Shown: positions 34,663-43,867, numbered from the stretch's first letter. The stretch is 64,000 nucleotides of DNA from Planomicrobium okeanokoites (GCF_003428875.1 NZ_QQRS01000009.1:1-64000); one strand, 5' to 3'. Notes: generated from the sequence alone by a model not told the origin. Program-made: numbers and translations.

Positions 34663-35976
34663 TTATTGTTTTACATAATCCAATGGATTTTGAGTGGCGC
34701 CATTTTTCGAAATCTCGAAATGCAGATGGATTCCGGTTGATCGTCCTGTCGTTCCCATCACACCGATTTTCGTCCCCTGCGGCACTTTAGCGCCGACTTT
34801 GACGTCGATAGTTTTGAGGTGCGCATATATCGTTTCATAGCCATTGCCATGATCAATGATGACGCGATTGCCGAAAGTGCCATCTGCACCTGCCGCTTTC
34901 ACGACGCCGTGATCCGCAGCCAGAATATCAAAACCGTCCGGCTGGGCAATATCGATGCCTTTATGCTCTCTGCCCCAGCGCGGCCCTTTTTTGCTTGAAA
35001 TGTAACCGCCTTGAGCCGGCCACACAAATTTGCCGGTTCCGACAGACGGCAATTCTTTCACGCCATTCAATACCACTTTTTCAACCGGCTCTGCCGTCAC
35101 TTCTTCCTCCACGGCTTCACGTCCAGATTGTTCTCCATCAGTTTCCGTAATCGTGTAGACGACCTGCTTTTCACCGTCTTTGCCTTTTTGCTCGACTTTT
35201 GACTTGCCGATAAACAGCTCTTCGTCTTCTTTCTCGACTGTCTCAAATTTGAGCCCTTCTTTTACTTTTTCCTCTTTCTCAACAGTCACTGTGATGTCCT
35301 TTTCTTCCAATAGCAGCGTTGCCGCTTCTTCAGGCGTACTGATGTCTGCCGGTGCAGCCTGGTCGGACATGCCGGAAAGATTATCTTCTATATCGATCAA
35401 TGTGACGCGGGTTTCGCCTGCTTCCAGTTCAGGTAAAGCTTCTGGAGTACGTTTGCTGGCTTCCCACTGATCCAATTCTTCCGGACTTGCGTATGCTAGC
35501 AGCACTTGGCGGAGCGTTTCATCGTAAGCTGAACGGTCTTTCAGTTGGGCGATGACTTTACCGTCCATTGCCAAAGCGAAAGTGGATGCTTTCACCTCCA
35601 GCTCTTCGTCCAATGCCGCCAGGATCTCTTCCTCATTCTTGGCTGCCGGTTCGAAAACCTGCTCCGCGATCATATTGAAGCTTTCGTCAGGCTCCAGATT
35701 CAATTCCTTAAATTCCTGTCCGGCTTCAGCGACTTTCGCCTCCACCAAGTCTTCCACTTTTTCGTCTTCATTTACGGCGCCGATATACTTGCCGTCATTA
35801 TATATGTGATAAATCGTTTTTAAACCATCATGGCCAATATTTTCTGCTGCTGCAGGGTTCGTATTCAAGCCCATCACCAGAAAAACCGATGCCGCTATTT
35901 TAATAAGGTTTGAGCCGCTAATGCTGAAGCTCTTGTCAGTTAAGTTCCTCATATAGTACTCATAATCCCCCTTCAT
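34663..35976 (-). CDS. M23 peptidase with G5 domain (cell-wall endopeptidase)
   Basis: A 437-residue exported protein. The N-terminus has a hydrophobic stretch SNLIKIAASVFLVMGLNTNPAAAEN with an AAA-E cleavage-like site (signal peptide). A variable helical region follows, then a G5-type domain (about 240-305, KFETVEKEDEELFIGKSKVEQKGKDGEKQVVYTI) and a C-terminal LytM/M23 domain with zinc residues in REHKGIDIAQPDG and IHLHFEISKNG. It should cut peptidoglycan cross-bridges or stem peptides. Its position just upstream of walR suggests WalR control, but no clear WalR box was found. The start is uncertain: ATG 35976 (given) or ATG 35952. Confidence 0.85.
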   Translation of the reverse strand: MKGDYEYYMRNLTDKSFSISGSNLIKIAASVFLVMGLNTNPAAAENIGHDGLKTIYHIYNDGKYIGAVNEDEKVEDLVEAKVAEAGQEFKELNLEPDESFNMIAEQVFEPAAKNEEEILAALDEELEVKASTFALAMDGKVIAQLKDRSAYDETLRQVLLAYASPEELDQWEASKRTPEALPELEAGETRVTLIDIEDNLSGMSDQAAPADISTPEEAATLLLEEKDITVTVEKEEKVKEGLKFETVEKEDEELFIGKSKVEQKGKDGEKQVVYTITETDGEQSGREAVEEEVTAEPVEKVVLNGVKELPSVGTGKFVWPAQGGYISSKKGPRWGREHKGIDIAQPDGFDILAADHGVVKAAGADGTFGNRVIIDHGNGYETIYAHLKTIDVKVGAKVPQGTKIGVMGTTGRSTGIHLHFEISKNGATQNPLDYVKQ

Positions 35977-36293
35977 TGATTCTCTCTGAAAATCTCCTGT
36001 TCAATTAAACCTCCATCACTTTATCACAAACTTATACCAAAATAGCATAAAACTGCTCAGTGTAAATAAAACGTATTGTTTAACCCATTTAATTACATTT
36101 AATGGTTTTTATTAGAATTATTTCTTACGTATACGGTTGTTTTTTCTTTTTCTATTCAATAAAAAAGCCTTTTTAAGGTAAAAATCCGTCATATATGTCA
36201 TATATCTGTAGCATTTAAAGTAATAAAATGTGGATGTTTTATTAACATAGCGAAAATTATGGACAGAATATGTACGACTTTAATAATCACTCT
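35977..36293. other. AT-rich upstream region of the M23 gene
   Basis: No gene is seen in these 317 bases. I searched for a direct TGTWAH-N5-TGTWAH WalR box in either orientation and found none. Confidence 0.4.
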
Positions 36294-36328
36294 AAAAAAG
36301 AAGCCGGACTAAGCGTACGGCTTCTTTT
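36294..36328. terminator. Orphan terminator-like hairpin
   Basis: AAAAAGAAGCCG pairs with CGGCTTCTTTT around GACTAAGCGTA. No known gene ends here on either strand, so it may end transcripts of the repeat region or an unannotated RNA. Confidence 0.45.
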
Positions 36329-36354
36329 GGGTCTATTGAATAGCAGATGATAAC

Positions 36355-36686
36355 CGATATTCCGCAAAACAGCTCCGAAGACTTGAACGAAGCAGCGAAG
36401 AGATGCAGGAGCACATCTTTGCCTTCATCGCCTGTCGCTTCATTTAAGTTTCATTTGAACTGAAGAAGCGTCTTCTTCAAATATCATAAGTAAAAGACTT
36501 TTCTATTATAGAGAGCGAATTGAGATATGAAGCAAAACTGCGAAGACTCCCAAGGGAGTAGAACCGGAGTTGGCAAGCCAACTCCGGTTCGTGCGAAGTG
36601 CTGAGATCCACTCGGGCGAAGGGGACCGGGGCCGAGTTAGCTCAGTGCAAGCCCCTAGGAAAGCGAAGCTGTTTTGCTGAATATCG
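36355..36686. repeat. Structured intergenic repeat, copy B (rearranged)
   Basis: 36355-36416 (CGATATTCCGCAAAACAGC .. GATGCAGGAGCACA) matches the left end of copy A, and 36523-36686 is a second portion in the opposite orientation, with CGGAGTTGGCAAGCCAACTCCG, GCTGAGATCCACTCGG and the terminal GCGAAGCTGTTTTGC. The two pieces are split by unrelated DNA. Confidence 0.7.
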
Positions 36687-36716
36687 TTTTAAAAAAACTT
36701 TCTATTTCTCTGAATC

Positions 36717-36745
36717 AAAAAAAGCCGGACACAATGTCCGGCTTC
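36717..36745 (-). terminator. purA terminator
   Basis: AAGCCGGACA and TGTCCGGCTT form a 10-bp perfect stem with a CAA-type loop, followed on minus by seven Ts. It is the first clear terminator after purA, about 270 bases past the stop, on the far side of two tandem repeats. Confidence 0.75.
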
Positions 36746-36765
36746 TTGCTATATATCAAATCAAC

Positions 36766-37013
36766 GTGTCCAGTCTCCGGCGACCCAGCTCTTCGGGTCA
36801 TAAGCCACTTTGGCTGTGCGGCTGAAAACACGCCGCTTCGCCAAATCGTCTTATGCCTTTCAGAGCTTAACGGGTGCCGTCGCTTTTCTTTGTCTAGACT
36901 CCAACGGCCAACTCCTCGAGTCGTAAGTCTCTCTGGCTAGGCGGCTGAAAAAACGCCGCTACGCCAGAGCGCCTTACGCTTGTCGGAGCTGAACGGCCGT
37001 TTCCGCTTTTCTA
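36766..37013. repeat. Two tandem copies of a ~124-bp foldable repeat
   Basis: Copy 1 (36766-36890) and copy 2 (36891-37013) share the order TCTAGACTCC-like start, TC(A/G)TAAG, TGGCT..GCGGCTGAAAA, ACGCCGCT.CGCCA, CTTA.GC, GAGCT.AACGG and CGCTTTTCT. They fold into long arms (GCGGCTGAAAAAACGCCGC). Copy 2 ends two bases from the purA stop codon. I recognise the family as a common Bacillales intergenic repeat; a 27-base remnant lies at 58140-58166. Confidence 0.75.
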
Positions 37014-37015
37014 TG

Positions 37016-38302
37016 CTATCTCCAAACACTAGTAACAATGTTCGTTTGGTTACGGTCAGGTCCCACAGAGAAGATGGAAATTTGGACGCCTGTCAATTGC
37101 GCGATGCGCTCCAGGTAATGGCGCGCGTTATCCGGCAATTCGCCAAGCGATTTGCATTTCGTTACATCTTCCGTCCAGCCTGGAAGTTCCTCGTATACCG
37201 GCTCACAATCAGCCAGCATGCGAAGGTTCGCTGGGTATTCCGTGATCAATTCACCTTTATAGCGGTAGGCTGTACAGATTTTCACTGTTTCAAGACCTGT
37301 CAAAACGTCGATCGAGTTGACCGTCAAATCCGTCAATCCGCTGACACGTCTAGCATGGCGCACGACAACGCTGTCGAACCAGCCGATGCGGCGCGGACGG
37401 CCCGTCGTTGTGCCGTACTCCTTGCCGACTTCGCGGATCTGCTGGCCCGTTTCATCGAATAATTCAGTCGGGAATGGTCCGTCACCTACACGCGATGTAT
37501 AGGCTTTGCAGACACCGATAACATGTGAAATCGTCGTCGGTCCAACGCCCGCTCCGATCGTCACACCGCCAGCAACCGGGTTGGATGACGTGACGAATGG
37601 GTATGTCCCTTGGTCGATATCAAGCATGACTCCTTGTGCACCTTCAAATAGGACACGGCGGCCTTCGTCGAATGCGTCATTCAATACTTTCGATGTATCC
37701 GTTACGTATTTGGCGATTTCCTGGCCGTATTGGTAGTATTCTTCCATGATTTCCTCGACAGTAAAGCCTTCTGTTTCGTAGAATTTCTCGAACAGGCGGT
37801 TTTTCTCTTTCAAGTTCATGCGAAGTTTTTCTTCGAATACGACATGATCCAACAGGTCGGCCATACGGATTCCGACACGCGCAGCTTTGTCCATATAAGC
37901 CGGCCCGATGCCTTTTCCTGTAGTCCCGATTTTATTGGCGCCGCGGCGCGCTTCTTCGACTTCATCCTGTTTGATGTGGTAAGGCAGAAGCACGTGCGCG
38001 CGGTTGGAAATGCGCAGGTTTTCAGTGGTCACTCCACGGTCGTGAAGGCCTTTCAATTCTTTTACCAAAGCTTTCGGATCCACAACCATGCCGTTGCCGA
38101 TTACTGAAATCTTATCTTTATAAAAAATCCCCGATGGAATCAAATGCAGTTTATATGTTTCTCCGCCAAAGATGATTGTGTGCCCAGCGTTATTTCCGCC
38201 CTGATAGCGTGCAATCACTTCCGCGTGCTCGGATAGAAAATCCGTGATTTTCCCTTTTCCTTCGTCTCCCCATTGCGTTCCTACTACTACGACTGATGTC
38301 AT
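37016..38302 (-). CDS. purA: Adenylosuccinate synthetase
   Basis: A 428-residue GTP-dependent enzyme that joins IMP and aspartate to adenylosuccinate, the first committed AMP step. [21 protein letters not shown] carries the catalytic Asp and the P-loop-like [32 protein letters not shown] and [14 protein letters not shown] are standard. The ATG at 38302 has GGAGG eight bases upstream; the longer reading starts within that RBS. It has its own 17-spaced promoter, a 5' hairpin and a possible PurBox pair. Foldable repeats occupy the 3' untranslated region. Confidence 0.97.
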   Translation of the reverse strand: MTSVVVVGTQWGDEGKGKITDFLSEHAEVIARYQGGNNAGHTIIFGGETYKLHLIPSGIFYKDKISVIGNGMVVDPKALVKELKGLHDRGVTTENLRISNRAHVLLPYHIKQDEVEEARRGANKIGTTGKGIGPAYMDKAARVGIRMADLLDHVVFEEKLRMNLKEKNRLFEKFYETEGFTVEEIMEEYYQYGQEIAKYVTDTSKVLNDAFDEGRRVLFEGAQGVMLDIDQGTYPFVTSSNPVAGGVTIGAGVGPTTISHVIGVCKAYTSRVGDGPFPTELFDETGQQIREVGKEYGTTTGRPRRIGWFDSVVVRHARRVSGLTDLTVNSIDVLTGLETVKICTAYRYKGELITEYPANLRMLADCEPVYEELPGWTEDVTKCKSLGELPDNARHYLERIAQLTGVQISIFSVGPDRNQTNIVTSVWR

Positions 38303-38328
38303 TGTCCGCACCTCCGTCAGGCTTGCGC

Positions 38329-38377
38329 CCTTGTTTCAAACAGGGTTAATTGTATCAATGAAAAGCGCTTTAGTCAA
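38329..38377 (-). promoter_or_regulatory. purA promoter with 5' hairpin
   Basis: On minus TTGACT (38372-38377) and TACAAT (38349-38354) are 17 bases apart. The transcript would begin near 38342, at a hairpin CCCTGTTTGAAACAAGGG (38329-38346), which could stabilise the mRNA. Confidence 0.7.
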
Positions 38378-38390
38378 TCAAAAACCAAAG

Positions 38391-38435
38391 AAAACACGAA
38401 CGCAAATGTGTTTTCACATTTGAACGTTCGTGTTT
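38391..38435 (-). terminator. dnaB terminator overlapping a PurBox-like pair
   Basis: AACACGAACG-CAAATGTG and CACATTTG-AACGTTCGTGTT form an 18-20 bp stem around TTTT right at the dnaB stop, followed on minus by TTTTC. The arms also carry AAACACGAACG in inverted orientation, with CGAA (38397) and TTCG (38427) 30 bases apart, resembling the paired PurBoxes bound by PurR upstream of purA. Confidence 0.6.
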
Positions 38436-39789
38436 AGAAGTCTCCGCCGGATTCGTGCTGACTCCAGTCGATGGTGACGAATTTATTGTATTCCTTCACA
38501 AATGCCAGCTTCACCGTACCGGTCGGGCCGTTACGCTGTTTGGCGATGATGATCTCGATCATGTTCTGGTCTTCTGTTTCTTTATCGTAATAATCCTCAC
38601 GGTACAGGAACGATACAATATCGGCATCCTGCTCAATACTTCCCGATTCACGAAGATCCGACATCATCGGGCGCTTGTCCTGGCGCTGTTCCACTCCACG
38701 GGACAGCTGGGACAATGCGATGACGGGAACTTCAAGTTCACGGGCAAGGCCTTTCAGTGAACGGGAAATATCCGATACTTCCTGCTGGCGGTTTTCACCG
38801 GATTTGCCTGGTCCCTGGATCAACTGAAGATAATCGATCATGATCATGCCAAGGCCGTATTCCTGTTTCAGGCGGCGGCATTTCGCACGGATATCGTTGA
38901 CCCGGATGCCTGGCGTATCATCTATGAAAATTCCGGCATTCGACAAACTGCCCATCGCCATCGTGAGCTTGCGCCAGTCTTCATTCTGCAAAGCACCGGT
39001 ACGCAGCACCTGCGCATCGATATTGCCTTCCGCGCAGAGCATACGCATGACGAGCTGCTCCGCCCCCATCTCCAGTGAGAAGATGGCGACGTTTTCGTCC
39101 GTCTTGGTCGCGACGTTCTGCGCGACGTTCAGCGCAAAAGCCGTCTTACCGACAGAAGGCCGTGCAGCCACGATAATCAGGTCGTTCCGCTGAAACCCTG
39201 CCGTCACCTTATCGAGGTCCCGGAAGCCTGTAGGGATCCCTGTGACGTCCCCTTTGCGCGTATGCAGCAATTCGATATTGTCATACGTTTTCACCAATAC
39301 ATCTTTGATGTGAATAAAATCTCCAGCGTTCTTGCGGCTGGATACTTCCATCATTTTCTTTTCCGCTTCAGCAAGCAACGCTTCCACTTCGTCTTCGCGT
39401 GTAAAACCGTCTTCCACAATAGTAGTAGCCACACGGATCAGACGGCGAAGCAGCGCTTTTTCTTCGACGATATGGGCGTAATGGCCGACGTTCGCCGCGG
39501 TCGGAACCGCGTTGGCGATTTCCGTCAGATACGACAGCCCGCCGACATCTTCCAATTCCTTTTTGGCGGAAAGCTCTTCAGTGACTGTCACTACATCAAT
39601 CGCTTTTCCGCGATCCGATAAATTGATCATCGTCTGGAAGATTTTCTGGTGCGCAATGCGGTAGAAATCTTCCGGCATGACAATTTCCGCGACCGAAATC
39701 AGGGATTGCGGTTCCAAGAAGATGGCGCCAAGAACCGATTGCTCGGCTTCCTGGTTATGCGGGGGGACACGATCCATAATATCGTTCAT
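38434..39789 (-). CDS. dnaB: Replicative DNA helicase
   Basis: A 451-residue hexameric DnaB-type helicase (called DnaC in B. subtilis). The N-terminal DnaB_N domain starts PPHNQEAEQSVLGAIFLEPQSL; RecA-like motifs include Walker A ARPSVGKTAFAL (about 210), GMIMIDYLQLI (Walker B) and LSQLSRGVEQRQDKRPMMSDLRESGSIEQDADIV. No intein is present. RBS GGGGATGG precedes the ATG, which lies 12 bases from the rplI stop, so it belongs to the yybS-gdpP-rplI-dnaB unit. Confidence 0.97.
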   Translation of the reverse strand: MNDIMDRVPPHNQEAEQSVLGAIFLEPQSLISVAEIVMPEDFYRIAHQKIFQTMINLSDRGKAIDVVTVTEELSAKKELEDVGGLSYLTEIANAVPTAANVGHYAHIVEEKALLRRLIRVATTIVEDGFTREDEVEALLAEAEKKMMEVSSRKNAGDFIHIKDVLVKTYDNIELLHTRKGDVTGIPTGFRDLDKVTAGFQRNDLIIVAARPSVGKTAFALNVAQNVATKTDENVAIFSLEMGAEQLVMRMLCAEGNIDAQVLRTGALQNEDWRKLTMAMGSLSNAGIFIDDTPGIRVNDIRAKCRRLKQEYGLGMIMIDYLQLIQGPGKSGENRQQEVSDISRSLKGLARELEVPVIALSQLSRGVEQRQDKRPMMSDLRESGSIEQDADIVSFLYREDYYDKETEDQNMIEIIIAKQRNGPTGTVKLAFVKEYNKFVTIDWSQHESGGDF

Positions 39790-39801
39790 CGGTCCATCCC
39801 C

Positions 39802-40251
39802 TTACGCTTCTTCTGTTACGTGAACTTTAAGCGTCGCTGTTACGTCATGATGCAATTTCACCGGCACATTCGTGTATCCGAGCGCACGGATGGCGTCATC
39901 CAATTCCATTTTGCGTTTATCGATTTTGATGCCATGTGTTTTTTCAAGTTCCTTGGCAATCTGTTTCGTTGTGATCGAACCGAATAGACGGCCGCCTTCA
40001 CCAGATTTTGTCTGCAGTTCGATTGTCAGGCTTTCAAGCTCTTCTTTCAGTTTCTGTGCTTCCGCCAGTTCATGCGCAGATTCTTTTTCCTCTTTTTTCT
40101 TCTGGCCAGCCAATTGGCTGATGGCTGCCTGATCGGCTTCTTTCGCCAGGTTGTTCTTCAACAGGAAGTTGTGTGCGTAGCCATCCGCCACGTTTTTGAT
40201 GTCGCCTTTTTTGCCTTTGCCTTTTACGTCTTTCAGGAATATAACTTTCAT
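39802..40251 (-). CDS. rplI: 50S ribosomal protein L9
   Basis: A 149-residue L9. [36 protein letters not shown] is the N-terminal RNA-binding domain, and [48 protein letters not shown] the C-terminal domain, joined by the long helix. Its ATG overlaps the gdpP stop (ATGA), with GGGGGAG upstream, so its translation was coupled to gdpP; the damage to gdpP may therefore alter rplI expression. Confidence 0.97.
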   Translation of the reverse strand: MKVIFLKDVKGKGKKGDIKNVADGYAHNFLLKNNLAKEADQAAISQLAGQKKKEEKESAHELAEAQKLKEELESLTIELQTKSGEGGRLFGSITTKQIAKELEKTHGIKIDKRKMELDDAIRALGYTNVPVKLHHDVTATLKVHVTEEA

Positions 40252-41648
40252 TCGGTTTGCTCCCCCTCATATGTTTCTGAAATGGTTTCTTTTAATGATG
40301 CAATCGCTTCTTCGATTGTCGCTTCCGGCATTTGGGTTGCCGCATTCGTCAAGTGGCCGCCGCCTCCGAGATTTTCCATGATCACCTGGACATTCACTTC
40401 TCCAAGCGACCGGGCTGAGATGCCGACGCCGCCTTCATTCCGTTCAGCTACAACAAACGATGCGTTGACATCTTTCATCGTGAGCAGAATATCAGCGGTC
40501 TGCGCAATCAGCACCGGGCTGTAGACGCGGTCCGGCTGGCCGTGGGCAATCACGATGCCATTGCCCACAAATTCGACGGTTTCCACGATTCTCGCGCGTT
40601 CAAGGTACGTGTCCATATCTTCTTTCAATAAACGCTGTACAAGCACCGTATCGGCGCCATTCGCACGGAGATAGGATGCCGCCTCGAAAGTACGGGCGCC
40701 TGTCCGCAATGTAAAACTTTTCGTATCCACGATAATGCCGGCAAGCATCGCTGTCGCTTCAAGCATCGACAGCTTTTCATGCTTCGGCTGATATTCAATC
40801 AATTCCGTCACCAATTCGGCTGTGGAAGATGCATAAGGTTCCATATAAACCAGCATGGTGTTGGTGATGAATTCTTCGCCTCTGCGGTGGTGGTCGATCA
40901 GGACGACCCGTTCCATCCGCTGAAGCAGCCGTTCTTCTATCACCATCGACGGTTTATGGGTATCCACTACGACAAGCAGGGAATTATCCGTCATATCGGC
41001 AAGCGCCTCTTCCGGCGTGATGAATTGCTCAAACAGATCGGCGTCCCCTTCAATTTCCTCCATCAGCCGGCTGACACTGCGGTCATACTCATCAAAGTCG
41101 AGGACGATGCGCCCTTTGACTTTATTCATCGCGGCCATTTTGGCTACGCCTACCGCCGCGCCGATGGAATCCATGTCCGGCATCTTATGTCCCATGATGA
41201 AGACCTGGTCGCTATCCTGGATCAAATCACGCAAAGCGTGTGAGATGACGCGTGCACGAACCCGCGTCCGTTTTTCAACGGGGTTGGTTTTCCCGCCATA
41301 GAATTTCACCTTGCCGCTCGGATGCTTGATGGCCACCTGGTCGCCGCCGCGCCCAAGTACAAGGTCAAGCCCCGATTGCGCCATGCTGCCAAGTTCGACG
41401 AGCGATGCGGAGCCCGCACCCACTCCGATGCTTAACGTAAGCGCCAGATTATCCTTCGATGTCACATCGCGGATATCGTCCAGAATGGCAAACTTCGAAA
41501 TTTCCAGTTGTTTCAGGATCGATTCATTGAAGACCGCCATGAAACGGTCGGATGAAACCCGTTTGACGAAGATGCCATGCGTCGCTCCCCAATCATTGAT
41601 CAGCGAAGTGACCAGGCTGTTCAGGTTGCTTCGCGTCTGGTCATCCAT
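40248..41648 (-). CDS. gdpP: GdpP c-di-AMP phosphodiesterase, N-terminally truncated
   Basis: A 466-residue fragment of GdpP (normally about 655). GdpP hydrolyses cyclic di-AMP to pApA. The degenerate GGDEF domain (from [20 protein letters not shown]), the DHH domain ([37 protein letters not shown]) and DHHA1 with [10 protein letters not shown] are intact. The two membrane helices and the PAS domain are missing. Coding sense continues upstream of the first in-frame ATG as PVIGILFIDNYDELAQG until a TAG at 41718, so this ATG lies inside the GGDEF domain and has only a weak RBS. See the remnant at 41649-41734. Activity, if any, would be cytosolic and unregulated. Confidence 0.85.
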   Translation of the reverse strand: MDDQTRSNLNSLVTSLINDWGATHGIFVKRVSSDRFMAVFNESILKQLEISKFAILDDIRDVTSKDNLALTLSIGVGAGSASLVELGSMAQSGLDLVLGRGGDQVAIKHPSGKVKFYGGKTNPVEKRTRVRARVISHALRDLIQDSDQVFIMGHKMPDMDSIGAAVGVAKMAAMNKVKGRIVLDFDEYDRSVSRLMEEIEGDADLFEQFITPEEALADMTDNSLLVVVDTHKPSMVIEERLLQRMERVVLIDHHRRGEEFITNTMLVYMEPYASSTAELVTELIEYQPKHEKLSMLEATAMLAGIIVDTKSFTLRTGARTFEAASYLRANGADTVLVQRLLKEDMDTYLERARIVETVEFVGNGIVIAHGQPDRVYSPVLIAQTADILLTMKDVNASFVVAERNEGGVGISARSLGEVNVQVIMENLGGGGHLTNAATQMPEATIEEAIASLKETISETYEGEQTE

Positions 41649-41734
41649 GCCCTGCGCCAGTTCATCGTAATTATCGATGAAAAGGATACCGATGACGGGT
41701 ACCTCAACTTCCTTTTCCTAAAAAAAGCCGACAT
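41649..41734 (-). pseudogene. gdpP: Original gdpP start and deletion junction
   Basis: Ten bases after the yybS stop an AAGGAG RBS is followed by ATG at 41734, opening MSAFFRKRKLRYP, which looks like the normal GdpP N-terminus. Directly after this the DNA switches to the GGDEF coding sense (EVPVIGILFIDNYDELAQG) in a different frame. About 160-170 codons encoding the membrane helices and PAS domain are absent. The original frame stops after about 37 codons. Confidence 0.75.
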
Positions 41735-41747
41735 TCATTTCAGCTCC

Positions 41748-42707
41748 TTATTTTCCTTTAAAATCATGTGCCTTTTTGACCCAGCCCCGGATATCGAATC
41801 CGAGGTCCACGATTCCAACGATTATTGTAAATGCCTGCAGCGGGAACGCGAAAACAGTGACGATCACTTTAACCCAATTCGGCCAGCCTTCCTGCTGAAT
41901 ATAGAAATGGTAGAAAGCGATCCCTTGCAGGAATAAAAGCATCTGTAATAGAACCATGGCGTTAGCGAAAGCTAAAAAGGCGATCGTGCCCGGTTCAAAT
42001 TCTGAAAGCAGCGAAATAAGTAATACGATTAAATAATACCATAATACAGATTTCGGCAATTTCATATCAGCAAATGGCGGGAATTTCGGAATCGCTGTGC
42101 CAAGCCGTTTCAAAATCGGCAGATTGATCAGGAGATGGAACCAGACAATCACGAAAACCGATAAAATAATCAGAGCCGGCAATGTCGTCTCAAAAGTTGT
42201 CAGCATATTGCCGACAGATTCATTGTATTGTTCGATTTGTTCTTCCGTGCCGCCCAGGCGCTCCATCCAGTTGCTGCCATTCCTCAAAGTGGCTTTGGAA
42301 GCGGTGAGGTACTCCTCAATGACATTAATGCCGAACAGCCAGATCATGGCCACGTATTGCACCATCACCGATATCAGCCAGACAATGGAAGAACCCATAA
42401 ACAGGAACAATTTGCTCTTCCCATAATGGATCGACAAGCCGATCATCAAACCAAATGGAATGTACAGAAGCGCCACCGGCACCGCGAAAACTCCGCCGAT
42501 GATCAGACTCAGCAAGAAGGTTGCCAATGAAAACAGCGCAGACGGTTTCCATGGATATTTTGCGCTGTACCAGGCTATCGGCAAAGCCAGGAAAAACAAT
42601 GTTGCTAAACTAATAATAGGAACGTATACAGTGATAGCCATCAATACCGTAAAAACGGCTGCCATCAACGCACCGTTCGTAATTTGCCTTGTTCGTTGAT
42701 TTTGCAT
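41748..42707 (-). CDS. yybS: YybS family membrane protein (DUF2232)
   Basis: A 319-residue integral membrane protein with about eight helices, first in the yybS-gdpP-rplI-dnaB unit. ITNGALMAAVFTVLMAITVYVPIISLATLFFLALPIAWYSAKY is the family N-terminus, and LPKSVLWYYLIVLLISLLSEFE a late conserved block. The fold resembles S-component-like membrane proteins, and the function is unknown. It is complete, so the deletion that removed the gdpP 5' part began after its stop codon. RBS GAAGGGG lies 11 bases before the ATG. Confidence 0.9.
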   Translation of the reverse strand: MQNQRTRQITNGALMAAVFTVLMAITVYVPIISLATLFFLALPIAWYSAKYPWKPSALFSLATFLLSLIIGGVFAVPVALLYIPFGLMIGLSIHYGKSKLFLFMGSSIVWLISVMVQYVAMIWLFGINVIEEYLTASKATLRNGSNWMERLGGTEEQIEQYNESVGNMLTTFETTLPALIILSVFVIVWFHLLINLPILKRLGTAIPKFPPFADMKLPKSVLWYYLIVLLISLLSEFEPGTIAFLAFANAMVLLQMLLFLQGIAFYHFYIQQEGWPNWVKVIVTVFAFPLQAFTIIVGIVDLGFDIRGWVKKAHDFKGK

Positions 42708-42868
42708 GAAGCTGTTTTTCCCCTTCTTTCGGGTTTATTTCATCCTTATAATTGTAACACGATTGAAAGTCGGGAACAAAAAACGGATATGGCGGCCCGA
42801 AGAACGTTTTCGCCGTGAAAATCGCGGCTTTTTCCTCTTCAGCGGCTTGCTGGTTGTCCATATTCCGC

Positions 42869-42994
42869 TTTGCCGGCCGCGATTTCCACTTTATCCGCGG
42901 CTAGGCTTCATTTATCCGCGGCATCCGGCTGTTTATCCGCGGCAAAAGACGGTTTATCCGCGCCAAAACATCATTTATCCGCGCCAGCCCTTTT
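42869..42994 (-). repeat. 21-bp phased short tandem array
   Basis: TTTATCCGCGGC-type units begin at 42890, 42911, 42932, 42953 and 42974, a strict 21-base period; the first 11-12 bases are nearly invariant and the remaining nine vary. A degenerate unit precedes at 42869. On minus the core reads GCCGCGGATAAA. The array lies just downstream of the rpsR terminator and within the 342-bp rpsR-yybS gap, where no gene is present. Confidence 0.85.
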
Positions 42995-43013
42995 CGCCGC
43001 CATCTAGGCAAAT

Positions 43014-43040
43014 AAAAAAAGACCGGTTTCCCGGTCTTTT
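43014..43040 (-). terminator. rpsF-ssb-rpsR terminator
   Basis: On minus AAAAGACCGG and CCGGTCTTTTTTT pair around GAAA, 14 bases past the rpsR stop. Confidence 0.8.
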
Positions 43041-43049
43041 CTGCAGTAA

Positions 43050-43286
43050 TTATCTTTCTTCCGCAACAAACGGAATAAGTGCCATGATACGAGCGCGTTT
43101 GATAGCGATTGTCAACTTACGTTGCCATTTAGCGCTTGTGCCTGTAACACGACGTGGCAAGATTTTTCCTCTTTCAGAAATGAATTTCTTCAATAGGTCA
43201 GTATCTTTATAGTCGATGTGCGTGATGTTGTTTGACGTAAAGTAACAAACCTTTTTACGCTTTTTGCCTCCGCGACGTGGTGCCAT
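43050..43286 (-). CDS. rpsR: 30S ribosomal protein S18
   Basis: A 78-residue S18, which pairs with S6 on the platform of the small subunit. [70 protein letters not shown] is diagnostic, including the CYF cysteine near the N-terminus. AAGGAGG precedes the ATG. It is last in the rpsF-ssb-rpsR operon. Confidence 0.97.
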   Translation of the reverse strand: MAPRRGGKKRKKVCYFTSNNITHIDYKDTDLLKKFISERGKILPRRVTGTSAKWQRKLTIAIKRARIMALIPFVAEER

Positions 43287-43337
43287 ATCGAATTACCTCC
43301 TTTTTGTTAAGATTTTAAGCCCTCTGGCCAGTCGTTC

Positions 43338-43817
43338 TTAGAACGGCAAATCGTCATCCGATACTTCGATCGGGCCGCTGCCGCTTGAGAATGGATCCTG
43401 GTCTACACGGGTATGATTGTTTTGCTGACTTGTCGGTTGGTTCTGCTGATAGGATGAAGGCTGCTGCCCTTGTGAACGGTCTGAACCGGCTCCGGCATTC
43501 CGCGGTTCAAGGAATTGAACGCTGTCCGCCACCACTTCAGTCGTATATACACGTTTTCCATCCTGTCCCTCGTAGCTGCCTGTCTGGATGCGGCCTTCCA
43601 CACCTGCCAAACTCCCTTTTTTAAGGAAATTCGCTGTGTTTTCAGCTTGTTTGCGCCAAACAGTACAGTTGATAAAATCCGCTTCCTTTTCACCTTGCGC
43701 GTTGGAGAACGTACGGTTTACAGCCAGTGTAAAACGTGCCACCGCCGCACCGCTTGGTGTGTAGCGAAGATCTGGATCTTTTGTAAGCCTTCCGACTAAT
43801 ACAACTCGGTTAATCAT
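43338..43817 (-). CDS. ssb: Single-stranded DNA-binding protein
   Basis: A 159-residue SSB with the OB fold ([86 protein letters not shown]), a Q/N/S-rich flexible linker and the acidic tip DDDLPF that binds replication proteins. It lies between rpsF and rpsR, the usual SsbA position. GGAGG lies ten bases before the ATG. Confidence 0.97.
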   Translation of the reverse strand: MINRVVLVGRLTKDPDLRYTPSGAAVARFTLAVNRTFSNAQGEKEADFINCTVWRKQAENTANFLKKGSLAGVEGRIQTGSYEGQDGKRVYTTEVVADSVQFLEPRNAGAGSDRSQGQQPSSYQQNQPTSQQNNHTRVDQDPFSSGSGPIEVSDDDLPF

Positions 43818-43867
43818 CAGAATTCAACCTCCTTTAAGTCAAAGTTATTTACAGTTCCATATGCTGC

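Noticed and set aside
35977-36293. WalR-binding site upstream of the M23 peptidase gene
   Set aside because: No direct TGTWAH-N5-TGTWAH repeat was found in either orientation; only isolated half-sites occur.
42869-42994. Short regular repeats as a CRISPR array
   Set aside because: Period of 20-21 bases with 9-base variable parts is far too short for CRISPR, and no cas gene is in the window.
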